Source: Demequinaceae bacterium UBA4004
GTDB taxonomy: Bacteria > Actinomycetota > Actinomycetes > Actinomycetales > Demequinaceae
DNA length: 7,757 nucleotides
Direction: 5' to 3'
Assembly: GCA_002384765.1 (NCBI GenBank)
Contig: DGBM01000056.1
Coordinates: forward strand, 1,947-9,703
How positions within the stretch are numbered: the stretch's first letter is position 1; the number at the start of each line of letters is the position of its first letter. The translations under genes were made by a program, and so were the position numbers. The notes below the pieces were generated by a model. It was given only the letters and a program-made list of their open reading frames with translations, had not been told where the DNA came from and did not search any database. Of the stretch, positions 1 through 6,798 are shown in pieces.

Positions 1-2091
1 GACCCGCAGCAGGGCCGCGACCTGTCGCTCGCCGCCGTGTTCGACGAAACCCACGACCGCTACAACGAGGGTGGCGACTTCCGCACGGCGGTCGAGGCGG
101 ACCCCGAGGCCCGCGAGGTCGTGGACATGGCGCTCGGGCTGGAGGGGCTGAAGCGCCAGTGGGGGGTCCACGCGGCAGGCGTCATCATGTCGTCCGAGCC
201 CCTGATCGACATCATTCCCATCATGCGCCGCGAGCAAGACGGCGCCATCATCACCCAGTTCGACTACCCCACGTGCGAGGGCCTCGGCCTGGTCAAGATG
301 GACTTCTTGGGGCTGCGCAACCTGACGATCCTCGACGATGCCCTGGACAACATCGTCGACAACGGCAAGGCGCCGCTGGTGCTGGAGGACCTGGCGCTTG
401 AGGACCAGGCGGCGTTCGACCTCCTGGGCCGCGGCGACACCCTGGGAGTGTTCCAACTCGACGGCGTGGCCATGCGCTCGCTGCTGCGGCAGATGAAGCC
501 GGACTCGTTCGAGGACATCTCCGCCGTGCTGGCCCTGTACCGTCCGGGTCCGATGGGCGCCAACTCCCACACCAACTACGCCGAGCGCAAGAACGGCCGC
601 CAGAAGGTCGACTACATCCACCCGGAGCTCGAGGCGCCTCTCAAGGAGGTGCTGGACGTCACCTACGGGCTGATCGTCTACCAAGAGCAGGTCCAGCGCA
701 TCGCGCAGATCGTCGCCGGCTACACGCTGGGCGCCGCAGACCTGCTGCGTCGAGCCATGGGTAAGAAGAAGCCCGAGGTGCTCGCGAAGGAGTTCGAACC
801 CTTCAGCGCCGGTATGCGGAAGAACGGCTTCTCCGACCAGGCCATCCAGAAGCTGTGGGACACGCTGGTCCCGTTCGCCGACTACGCCTTCAACAAGGCA
901 CACACCGCCTCGTACGGAGTGCTGTCGTTCTGGACGGCCTATCTTAAGGCGCATTACCCCACGGAGTTCATGGCGGCGCTGCTCACCTCGGTGGGCGCGG
1001 ACAAAGACAAGATGGCACTGTACCTGGCCGAATGCCGCCGCATGGGCATTACGGTGCTGCCGCCGGACGTCAACGACTCCAAGGCGAACTTCTCGGCCGT
1101 TGGCAACGACATCCGCTTTGGCCTGACGGCCGTGCGCAACGTCGGCCACAACGTGGTCGCGGAGATCCAGAAGGCGCGCGAGGCGAAGGGGCGCTACGCA
1201 TCGTTCCCCGACTTCCTTGACAAGGTGCCCGCGTCGGTGTGCAACAAGCGCACCATCGACTCGCTGGTGAAGGCGGGCGCGTTCGACTCGCTCGGTCACA
1301 CGCGCAAGTCGCTGTCGGTCATTCACGAGCAAGCGGTGGACTCTGTGGTGGGCGTCAAGCGCCAGGAGGCCACGGGGCAGTTCGACCTGTTCGGCGGGGA
1401 CGTGGACCTCAGCGGCGGGGTGCGCGTCGAGGTGCCCAACATCCCCGAATGGGACAAGAAGACGCTGCTCAACCTGGAGCGCGAGATGCTCGGGCTGTAC
1501 GTCTCCGATCACCCGCTGTCGGGGCTGGATCACGTGCTGCGCGCCGAGGCGACGCACCAGATCCTCAACGCCACGCCAGCGCACGGGCTGGGCGACGGCG
1601 AGCAGGTGGTGTTCGCGGGGCTCATCACGCGTGTGGACCGGCGCATCGCGCGCTCCGGCAACGCCTACGCGATCGTGGTGCTCGAGGACATGACGGGCGA
1701 GGTCGAGGTGTCGTTCTTTGCCAAGACGTATGAGACCTACGCGCGAGATCTCACCGAGGACGCGGTGGTGACCATCAAGGCGCGCTCGCGTGAGCGCGGC
1801 GATGGGGGCCTGCAATTCTCGGCCATCGAACTGCGCATCCCGAACGTGAACGTGGTGGACATCGCGCCGGTGGCCATCAGTGTGCCTGCTGGGCGCGTCA
1901 CCCCTCCGCTCGTCGAGGAGGTCAAGGGCATCCTGCGGTCACACCCTGGCACCGTCGAGGTGCGGATGGTGCTGACGGGCGGCGACAAGCCGCTCACGAT
2001 GCGCCTGGGGGACGACTTCCGCGTGGCCAAGTCGTCGGCGCTGTACGGCGACCTCAAGGCCGCGCTTGGCCCCAACTGCTTGGCCAGCTAG
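1..2091 (+). CDS. dnaE: DNA polymerase III alpha subunit, C-terminal part (cut by left edge)
   Basis: Catalytic subunit of the replicative DNA polymerase. The frame is open from base 1, so the true start lies outside the window. The visible 696 residues align by eye with E. coli DnaE from before residue 555, and a full-length protein would be near 1,150-1,180. Visible parts are the GVHAAG segment (residues 55-60) and VKMDFLGLRN, whose Asp101 matches the third catalytic aspartate (E. coli D555). The palm and fingers motifs MGKKK (253-257) and YAFNKAH (295-301) follow. A helix-hairpin-helix region lies around 370-395, the beta-clamp binding motif QFDLF at 460-464 (E. coli QADMF) and an OB-fold around 534-615. 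The remaining C-terminal region would correspond to the tau-binding domain. The PHP domain and the first two catalytic aspartates lie upstream of the window. No frameshift is seen. The essential gene type and clean frame make the assignment very secure. Confidence 0.97.
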   Translation, partial: DPQQGRDLSLAAVFDETHDRYNEGGDFRTAVEADPEAREVVDMALGLEGLKRQWGVHAAGVIMSSEPLIDIIPIMRREQDGAIITQFDYPTCEGLGLVKMDFLGLRNLTILDDALDNIVDNGKAPLVLEDLALEDQAAFDLLGRGDTLGVFQLDGVAMRSLLRQMKPDSFEDISAVLALYRPGPMGANSHTNYAERKNGRQKVDYIHPELEAPLKEVLDVTYGLIVYQEQVQRIAQIVAGYTLGAADLLRRAMGKKKPEVLAKEFEPFSAGMRKNGFSDQAIQKLWDTLVPFADYAFNKAHTASYGVLSFWTAYLKAHYPTEFMAALLTSVGADKDKMALYLAECRRMGITVLPPDVNDSKANFSAVGNDIRFGLTAVRNVGHNVVAEIQKAREAKGRYASFPDFLDKVPASVCNKRTIDSLVKAGAFDSLGHTRKSLSVIHEQAVDSVVGVKRQEATGQFDLFGGDVDLSGGVRVEVPNIPEWDKKTLLNLEREMLGLYVSDHPLSGLDHVLRAEATHQILNATPAHGLGDGEQVVFAGLITRVDRRIARSGNAYAIVVLEDMTGEVEVSFFAKTYETYARDLTEDAVVTIKARSRERGDGGLQFSAIELRIPNVNVVDIAPVAISVPAGRVTPPLVEEVKGILRSHPGTVEVRMVLTGGDKPLTMRLGDDFRVAKSSALYGDLKAALGPNCLAS

Positions 2092-2093
2092 CT
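2086..2093. other. Palindrome AGCTAGCT holding both convergent stop codons
   Basis: The dnaE stop TAG (2089-2091) and the stop of the opposing flavoprotein gene (TAG on the minus strand, 2090-2088) are read from the two strands of one CTAG, inside the perfect palindrome AGCTAGCT. The coding regions overlap by four bases, so there is no intergenic space for a terminator between them. Any terminator for either gene must lie inside the other gene's coding sequence. I found no convincing T-tailed hairpin on either side. Confidence 0.9.
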
Positions 2094-3581
2094 CTCGCTC
2101 GGGACGGGTTCGGTTGTGCGCGGCGCTAGCAGCCAGTCGAGCGCCTGCGGAGCGGTCCAGCCGTCGGGATGCAACTGCGCAAGGCGGCGCGGGCCCTCGA
2201 GGTCCGCGCCCAACGTGATCAGCGGCCTTTCGACATAGCCGGTGGCCCGGGTCTGCCCCAGGCCGACGTTGGCCATGAGGGCGTTGCACAGGCACAGGCG
2301 CCCGGCGGCGTCCTCCGGTTTGCCACCCTTGCGTGCAAAGGGACGTTCGGGCCCGGCGGAACAGCGGGTATCCACCTCGCCGTTGGGCTTCACAAAGGGG
2401 ATGCCCAGGAAGCCCAGGTCGCATAGCCGCGGGCGGGCCGCGGCCACGTCCGCGTCGGACAGGGAGCCTGACAGGTCGGCGACCTTGAAGGGGAAGCCCG
2501 TGGGCGATGCCCGCAGGTCGGTGGTCACTGTGAGCGTGCCGTCGGCGACGTGCGCGACCAGCTGCTCGCGGATGGCGGGGTCAAAGTTGGAGTCGGTGCT
2601 GAGCGCGAAGAGTGTCCCCACCTGCACGCCCACGGCCCCCGCGGCCTGGGCTGCGACCAGTCTCTCGGGCGTGCCGTAGGTGCCCGCCAACCAAAAAGGC
2701 AGGCCGATCGCGGCGACCTTGCTCAGGTCCGCGTAGTCGCGAGGGCCAAACTGGGGTTGGCCGGCGTCGTCGAGGACAACCTTGCCGCGGGGCGGCGCGT
2801 TGTGACCGCCCGCTTGGGGGCCCTCGATCACGAAGCCGTCGGGACGAATCGCCTCGTCACGCGCGAGGTAGTCGGCGAGCACGTGGGCGGAGACGATCGC
2901 GAGAAAACGCGGTCGCGTCAACTCTGGTAGCGACGCGCCGAGCAGGTCGACGGGGTCGAGAGACACGGAGAATCGGCCCGGCTCGGCTCCCGCGACGTCT
3001 ACCGGGAAGGCCACCGCAGCGTGCTGGACGAGTTGGCCGAGCAGCCGGGGGATCTCGCGGGGCAGGCCCGCACCCATCAGCACGTAGTCGACGCCGGCGA
3101 GCATGGCTCCGTAGGCCGCGGCGGGTGTGGCCATCTGCACCTTTTCGAGGTAGTTCACTCCCACCAGGCCGCTGTGGCCCTCCTTGGCCAGCCAGACCTC
3201 GACAAAGTTGCCCAGAATCGCCAACTCCTGCGCTTCGCGTGTCTGCTCGATCGCGAGCTTGGGGACGGCCGCGTAGGGCTGTGCCGCGTCACGGCCGTGG
3301 GGCAAGAAGTACTCGTCGATGGCGCGCTCGGCCACGGCGGGTGAGGGGAACGCGGCGAGGGCTCGGCGCACGTGGCCGCCCTTGTCGCCGTTCTGGAGTC
3401 GACGCGCGAGCACCATGTCCAGTCCGATGCCAGAGACGACGCCCAGTTGCCCCGCCTGGGCGACCTGTGAGGCAAGGCGCCACGACGATACCGCGGCACC
3501 CATGCCCCCTTGGATGATGCTCGGTAGGGGGCGGCCCTCGGTGGGGTCGGCCCGTGGTGGTGCTGCGATCTGAGTCGCCAT
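2088..3581 (-). CDS. Nitronate monooxygenase-like FMN-dependent oxidoreductase
   Basis: A 497-residue protein of the nitronate monooxygenase / 2-nitropropane dioxygenase TIM-barrel flavoprotein family. Family members bind FMN and oxidise alkyl nitronates, though many relatives have other or unknown substrates. Visible motifs are the N-terminal strand IIQGGMG (22-28), QAGGHN with the family's catalytic-type histidine (His260), and the FMN-phosphate loop AGAVGVQVGTLFA (314-326). It is longer than the classical enzymes of about 320-360 residues. Roughly 100 extra C-terminal residues carry Cys387, Cys407 and a CLC pair (Cys430, Cys432). It has no signal peptide or membrane segment and should be cytoplasmic. 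The ATG start is supported by a GGGAG sequence 7 nt upstream and by the barrel's first strand beginning at residue 21. It is the only minus-strand gene here, convergent with dnaE and divergent from hisD. The fold is well supported, but the substrate is unknown. A PfaD-like enoyl reductase role is a possible alternative. Confidence 0.85.
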   Translation of the reverse strand: MATQIAAPPRADPTEGRPLPSIIQGGMGAAVSSWRLASQVAQAGQLGVVSGIGLDMVLARRLQNGDKGGHVRRALAAFPSPAVAERAIDEYFLPHGRDAAQPYAAVPKLAIEQTREAQELAILGNFVEVWLAKEGHSGLVGVNYLEKVQMATPAAAYGAMLAGVDYVLMGAGLPREIPRLLGQLVQHAAVAFPVDVAGAEPGRFSVSLDPVDLLGASLPELTRPRFLAIVSAHVLADYLARDEAIRPDGFVIEGPQAGGHNAPPRGKVVLDDAGQPQFGPRDYADLSKVAAIGLPFWLAGTYGTPERLVAAQAAGAVGVQVGTLFALSTDSNFDPAIREQLVAHVADGTLTVTTDLRASPTGFPFKVADLSGSLSDADVAAARPRLCDLGFLGIPFVKPNGEVDTRCSAGPERPFARKGGKPEDAAGRLCLCNALMANVGLGQTRATGYVERPLITLGADLEGPRRLAQLHPDGWTAPQALDWLLAPRTTEPVPSES

Positions 3582-3585
3582 GAGG

Positions 3586-3593
3586 CCTCTCCC
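3586..3593 (-). promoter_or_regulatory. Ribosome binding site of the nitronate monooxygenase-like gene
   Basis: On the minus strand GGGAGAGG precedes the ATG at 3581. The GGGAG core is 7 nt from the start codon. This fixes the start, and it contrasts with hisC and hisH in the same window, which have no such sequence. Confidence 0.75.
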
Positions 3594-3610
3594 GTCGTTT
3601 GGCCAAGGCT

Positions 3611-3616
3611 AACCTA
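3611..3616 (-). promoter_or_regulatory. Candidate -10 box of the nitronate monooxygenase-like gene
   Basis: TAGGTT on the minus strand fits the actinobacterial TANNNT -10 pattern and would place the transcript start near 3604, giving a leader of roughly 20-25 nt that contains the ribosome binding site. No TTGAC-like -35 is visible at the expected spacing. The box overlaps one arm of the palindrome at 3612-3629. Confidence 0.4.
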
Positions 3617-3629
3617 CGCAACCGTAGGT
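3612..3629. promoter_or_regulatory. Perfect 7-4-7 inverted repeat, likely repressor operator
   Basis: ACCTACG-CAAC-CGTAGGT is a perfect inverted repeat with a 4-nt spacer, 30 nt upstream of the flavoprotein start and 83 nt upstream of hisD. It covers the candidate -10 box of the minus-strand gene, the usual position for a repressor. Size and symmetry are those of sites bound by dimeric TetR/AcrR-type regulators. No regulator gene is in the window, so the binding protein is unknown. Its closeness to the flavoprotein gene makes that gene the likelier target. Confidence 0.6.
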
Positions 3630-3699
3630 AGCCGGGGCGTTCGTCCCGTCGCTCTTATGGGGGAGGCCCGTGGTCCGCGCGGGGGATCTGCGCCGCCGG

Positions 3700-3705
3700 T
3701 AGGCT
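3700..3705 (+). promoter_or_regulatory. Candidate -10 box of hisD (leaderless)
   Basis: TAGGCT fits TANNNT and ends 7 nt before the GTG start of hisD at 3713, the spacing expected when transcription starts at or next to the start codon. The -35 region shows no clear TTGAC. A weak GGTAGG overlaps the box and could act as a poor ribosome binding site, so the leaderless reading is less certain here than for hisC and hisH. Confidence 0.5.
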
Positions 3706-3712
3706 TGCGGAC

Positions 3713-5038
3713 GTGTTGAGACGCATCGATCTACGCGGTCAGGAACTGTCCACCCGGGAGCTGCTAGCGGTGGTGCCGCGCGCCGAAATCGACATCGATG
3801 CCGCGCTGACGACGGTGCGTCCGATTCTCGCCGACGTCCGTGTCAGGGGAGAGGCGGCGCTGCGGGAGTACGGCGCGCGCTTTGACGGCGGATCTCCCGC
3901 CCAGCTGCGGGTCGAGCCCGCCGCGATGCAAGCGGCGCTCGGCGCCCTGGACCCTGCCGTGCGGGCGGGCCTCGAGGAGGCCATCACGCGGGTGCGCGCC
4001 TTCCATGAGGCGACCGTTCCGCCGCCCGTGAGCGTGGACCTCGCCCCGGGTGCTCGTGTCAGCCAACGCTGGGTGGCGGTGAGCCGGGTGGGGCTGTACG
4101 TGCCCGGCGGTCTCGCGGTCTATCCGAGCTCCGTGGTGATGAATGTGGTGGCCGCTCAGGCCGCCGGAGTCACGGAAATCGCGGTGACCACGCCCCCGCA
4201 ACGCGCTCTTGACGGTGCGCCGCACCCGACCATCCTGGCGGCGTGCGCGCTGCTGGGCGTGACCGAGGTGTACGCCGTGGGCGGCGCGCAGGCGATCGCG
4301 ATGCTCGCGTACGGGGCCGAGGCCACGGCAGGCGGCACCCTGTGTGAGCCCGTGGACGTCATCACGGGCCCGGGGAACGTCTACGTGGCGGCCGCCAAGC
4401 GCGCCGTGAACGGCACCGTGGGTATCGATTCGGAGGCGGGCCCCACGGAAATCGCCGTCATCGCGGACGACGCGGCCGACCCCACGTGGGTCGCGTACGA
4501 CCTCTTGAGCCAGGCCGAACACGACCCCATGGCCGGCTCGGTGCTCATCACAGACAGCCCGACGCTCGCCGACGCGGTGGACCAGAAGCTCGCCGGTATA
4601 GCTGGCGCTACCAGGCACGATGTGCGCGTGAAGGAGGCCCTCACGGGGATCCAGAGCGCCATCATCTTGACCGGAAGCCTGGATCAGTCAATCCAGGTGG
4701 CCGATGCCTACGGCCCCGAGCACCTCGAGATCCACACCCGCGACGCCGCCGCAGTGGCGGCCCGAGTTCGCAACGCGGGCGCCATCTTTGTGGGCCCGCA
4801 CAGCCCGGTCCCGCTGGGCGACTATCTTGCGGGCTCCAACCACGTCCTTCCCACGGGTGGCACCTCCCGATTCGCGAGTGGGCTGGGTGTCACGAGCTTT
4901 CTGCGGGCCGTCTCGGTGATCGAGTACGACGCCGATGCCTTGGCGGCGGTGGGAGACAAGGTGATCGCCCTCGCGAATGCGGAGGATCTGCCGGCGCACG
5001 GCGAGGCAATCGCCGCGCGACTGCACCCCACGGATTGA
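3713..5038 (+). CDS. hisD: Histidinol dehydrogenase
   Basis: Zinc enzyme that catalyses the last two steps of histidine synthesis, oxidising L-histidinol to L-histidine with two NAD+, as a cytoplasmic homodimer. The 441 residues match the usual family length of about 430-440. Zinc ligands are visible as Gln267 and His270 in SQAEHD, Asp370 in PLGDY and His429 in DLPAHGE. The catalytic pair Glu336-His337 lies in GPEHLE, and the family signature IDSEAGPTE begins at residue 238. The GTG at 3713 is chosen because residues 3-9 (RRIDLRG) match the N-terminus of actinobacterial HisD; the adjacent TTG at 3716 is the only close alternative. hisD is the first gene of the his cluster, downstream of a 131-nt region shared with the divergent flavoprotein gene. 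Its stop is followed 5 nt later by a GC-rich hairpin. No His-codon leader peptide or T-box is visible upstream. Confidence 0.97.
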   Translation: MLRRIDLRGQELSTRELLAVVPRAEIDIDAALTTVRPILADVRVRGEAALREYGARFDGGSPAQLRVEPAAMQAALGALDPAVRAGLEEAITRVRAFHEATVPPPVSVDLAPGARVSQRWVAVSRVGLYVPGGLAVYPSSVVMNVVAAQAAGVTEIAVTTPPQRALDGAPHPTILAACALLGVTEVYAVGGAQAIAMLAYGAEATAGGTLCEPVDVITGPGNVYVAAAKRAVNGTVGIDSEAGPTEIAVIADDAADPTWVAYDLLSQAEHDPMAGSVLITDSPTLADAVDQKLAGIAGATRHDVRVKEALTGIQSAIILTGSLDQSIQVADAYGPEHLEIHTRDAAAVAARVRNAGAIFVGPHSPVPLGDYLAGSNHVLPTGGTSRFASGLGVTSFLRAVSVIEYDADALAAVGDKVIALANAEDLPAHGEAIAARLHPTD

Positions 5039-5043
5039 CGCAT

Positions 5044-5061
5044 CGGCGCCGCGCGGCGTCG
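5044..5061 (+). terminator. GC-rich hairpin after hisD, possible attenuator or weak terminator
   Basis: A 7-bp stem (CGGCGCC with GGCGTCG, including one G-U pair) with a GCGC loop begins 5 nt after the hisD stop and ends 4 nt before the hisC TAGACT box. It has no T-tract, so it is not a classical intrinsic terminator. It could weaken read-through from hisD or protect the 3' end of the hisD transcript. Chance pairing is possible in such GC-rich DNA. Confidence 0.35.
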
Positions 5062-5065
5062 CCAC

Positions 5066-5071
5066 TAGACT
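5066..5071 (+). promoter_or_regulatory. Candidate -10 box of hisC (leaderless)
   Basis: TAGACT fits TANNNT and ends 6 nt before the hisC ATG. There is no Shine-Dalgarno sequence between them or just upstream, so hisC is probably translated from a leaderless transcript. The same arrangement occurs in front of hisH. Confidence 0.6.
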
Positions 5072-5077
5072 CTCGGC

Positions 5078-6172
5078 ATGACGTTGCCGCTTCGCCCCGA
5101 ACTTGTGGGCCTCACGCCCTACGGCGCCCCTCAACTCGACGTTGCCGCCATGCTCAACGTGAACGAGAATCCGTACGCGCCGCCGCCCAGCGTGGTGGAC
5201 GCGATCACCAGGTCCGTGCATGACGCTGTCGAGGGCCTCAATCGTTACCCCGACAGGGAGTTCTTGGGCTTGCGCACCGACCTTGCCCGCTACCTTGCGA
5301 CGGAAAGCCACGTCGACTTCCTGGAGCCGCACAACATCTGGGCGGCCAACGGCTCCAACGAGATCATGCTTCACCTCCACCAGGCATTCGCGGGCCCTGG
5401 CCGCAAGGTGTTGAGCTTCGCTCCCACCTATTCGATGTATCCCGAATACAGCCGCGACACCGTCACCGAGTACGTGACTCTGCCGCGCCGCGACGACTTC
5501 CGCCTCGATATGGACGCCGCCGTCGCGGCCATCGCCGACATCGCGCCGACGATCGTGCTGGTGGCCAGCCCCAACAACCCGACCGGCACGGCGCTCGGAT
5601 TAGACGAGGTCAGGGTGCTTGCCGCAGCCTGCGCCGAGGTTCCCGGCGGCAGCGTGCTGGTGGTGGATGAGGCGTACGCAGAGTTCCGCCGTAGGGGGGT
5701 GCCGAGCGCGGCGACCCTGTTGCCAGAGACGCCTCACTTGGTGGTCACGCGGACGATGTCGAAGGCGTTTGCGCTGGCGGGGGGTCGCTTGGGGTACTTG
5801 GCGGCGAGCAAGGACGTGGTGGATGCGCTGCGCATCGTGCGCCTGCCGTACCACTTGAGTTCGATCACCCAGGCGGCCGCGCGTGCGGCGTTGGCGCACC
5901 ACCGTGAGCTACAGGCGCAGGTGGACGAGATTCGTGCAGAGCGGGACGATACGGTGGACTGGTTGCGCGCTCAGGGGTACACCGTGCCCGAGACCGATGC
6001 CAACTTTGTGCTCTTCGGTCCCGTCCCGAACCGCGAGGAGGTCTTCGAAGGTCTGCTTCGCCGCGGCGTTCTGATCCGCGTGGTCGGTCCGGAGGGATGG
6101 CTGCGGGTCTCGATCGGCACGGCCCGCGAGATGGCAATGTTCCGCAACGCACTCTTGGAGGTCACCGCATGA
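5078..6172 (+). CDS. hisC: Histidinol-phosphate aminotransferase
   Basis: Pyridoxal-phosphate enzyme that transaminates imidazole acetol phosphate with glutamate to give histidinol phosphate. It is a fold-type I aminotransferase acting as a cytoplasmic dimer. The 364 residues match the family length. Visible motifs are NVNENPY near the N-terminus (27-33), SPNNPTG (164-170) and the PLP-contacting Asp197 and Tyr200 in VVDEAY. The PLP-binding lysine is Lys229 in [15 protein letters not shown], with Arg237 nearby, and the substrate carboxylate arginine is Arg343 in WLRVSIG. The ATG at 5078 follows a TAGACT box by 6 nt. The 3' end overlaps hisB by ATGA. Alanine codons switch from mainly GCC to almost only GCG around residues 199-273, a possible sign of a mosaic history. 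Aromatic aminotransferases are close relatives, but the his context favours HisC. Confidence 0.96.
   Translation: MTLPLRPELVGLTPYGAPQLDVAAMLNVNENPYAPPPSVVDAITRSVHDAVEGLNRYPDREFLGLRTDLARYLATESHVDFLEPHNIWAANGSNEIMLHLHQAFAGPGRKVLSFAPTYSMYPEYSRDTVTEYVTLPRRDDFRLDMDAAVAAIADIAPTIVLVASPNNPTGTALGLDEVRVLAAACAEVPGGSVLVVDEAYAEFRRRGVPSAATLLPETPHLVVTRTMSKAFALAGGRLGYLAASKDVVDALRIVRLPYHLSSITQAAARAALAHHRELQAQVDEIRAERDDTVDWLRAQGYTVPETDANFVLFGPVPNREEVFEGLLRRGVLIRVVGPEGWLRVSIGTAREMAMFRNALLEVTA
6157..6161 (+). promoter_or_regulatory. Ribosome binding site of hisB
   Basis: GGAGG lies inside the 3' end of hisC, 7 nt before the ATG at 6169. It decides the hisB start, because the frame is open further upstream to a GTG-type codon at 6097 that would add 24 residues encoded within hisC. 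Confidence 0.85.
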
Positions 6173-6798
6173 CCCGCACCACATCGGCACACACCACTGC
6201 CGCCCGCACCGGACGCGTCGAGCGCTCCACGAGCGAATCGAGCGTGCTCGTCGAACTCAACCTGGACGGCTCCGGCGCCACCGAGATCAGCACCGGCGTG
6301 CCGTTCTACGATCACATGCTGACGGCGCTGGGCAAGCACTCCCTGATGGACTTGCGCGTCCAGGCGACGGGCGACGTCCACATTGACAGCCACCACACGG
6401 TCGAGGACGTCGCGATCTGCATCGGCGAGGCCCTGAAGCAGGCGCTGGGAGACAAGGCGGGCATCGGCCGCTTTGGCGACGCCATGGTGCCGCTGGACGA
6501 GGCCCTCGCCCAGTGCGTCGTCGACGTGTCCGGACGCCCCTACTTTGTGCACACGGGCGAGCCGGCCGGTCAGGCCACGCACCTCATCGGCGGCAACTTT
6601 GCGGGCTCGCTGACGGCCCACGCGCTCGAGTCGATCGCCCACCACGCGGGCATCTGCGTGCACATGCGCGTGCTGGCAGGGCGCGATCCTCACCACATCG
6701 TGGAGGCGCAGTTCAAGGCGCTCGCACGGGCGTTGCGCGCCGCGGTGGCGCCCGATGCCAGGGTGAAGGGGATCCCGTCCACCAAGGGGGCGCTATGA
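6169..6798 (+). CDS. hisB: Imidazoleglycerol-phosphate dehydratase (monofunctional)
   Basis: Manganese enzyme that dehydrates imidazole glycerol phosphate to imidazole acetol phosphate, assembling as a 24-mer in studied family members. The 209 residues are the normal length of the monofunctional form. Metal-binding signatures are DSHHTVED (73-80) and DPHHIVEA (173-180), with further ligand-type residues in YDHML (His49) and HALESIAHH (151-159). There is no N-terminal histidinol-phosphatase domain as in the bifunctional E. coli protein, so that activity must be encoded elsewhere. The start at 6169 is set by GGAGG and by the ATGA overlap with the hisC stop. Its own stop overlaps the next start by ATGA. 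Both overlaps suggest translational coupling with its neighbours. Confidence 0.97.
   Translation: MTRTTSAHTTAARTGRVERSTSESSVLVELNLDGSGATEISTGVPFYDHMLTALGKHSLMDLRVQATGDVHIDSHHTVEDVAICIGEALKQALGDKAGIGRFGDAMVPLDEALAQCVVDVSGRPYFVHTGEPAGQATHLIGGNFAGSLTAHALESIAHHAGICVHMRVLAGRDPHHIVEAQFKALARALRAAVAPDARVKGIPSTKGAL
6784..6790 (+). promoter_or_regulatory. Ribosome binding site of the unassigned gene after hisB
   Basis: AAGGGGG within the last codons of hisB lies 4 nt before the ATG at 6795. The spacing is short, but with the ATGA overlap it supports this start over upstream in-frame codons within hisB. Confidence 0.55.

Noticed and set aside
37..2091. A start for dnaE at the GTG at position 37
   Set aside because: The frame is open to base 1 and the visible protein lacks the N-terminal half of the family; the GTG is an internal valine.
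2122..2145. GGCGCT/AGCGCC inverted repeat just past the convergent stops as a dnaE terminator
   Set aside because: Only 6 bp with a 12-nt loop and no T-tract, inside the opposing coding sequence; not distinguishable from chance at this GC content.
1939..3621. Long open frames antisense or out of frame within dnaE and the flavoprotein gene, up to 301 codons
   Set aside because: They are arginine/proline/alanine-rich shadow translations typical of high-GC DNA, with no family motif, and they overlap genes with clear family matches.
3634..3647. Small 5-bp hairpin with one G-U pair in the flavoprotein-hisD intergenic region
   Set aside because: Too short to be meaningful and without a T-tract or relation to a start codon; likely chance.
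3582..3712. Histidine leader peptide, T-box or other riboswitch upstream of hisD
   Set aside because: No run of His codons, no T-box-like conserved sequence and no antiterminator/terminator pair in the 131 nt; the TAGGCT box near GTG argues against a long leader.
3764..4618. 284-codon open frame antisense to hisD
   Set aside because: Low-complexity His/Arg/Gly-rich translation, opposite a hisD with all catalytic residues intact; a shadow frame.
6097..6168. 24-residue longer N-terminus for HisB from an upstream in-frame start
   Set aside because: The extension lies inside hisC, lacks a good ribosome binding site, and the ATG at 6169 has GGAGG at 7 nt plus a normal family N-terminus.
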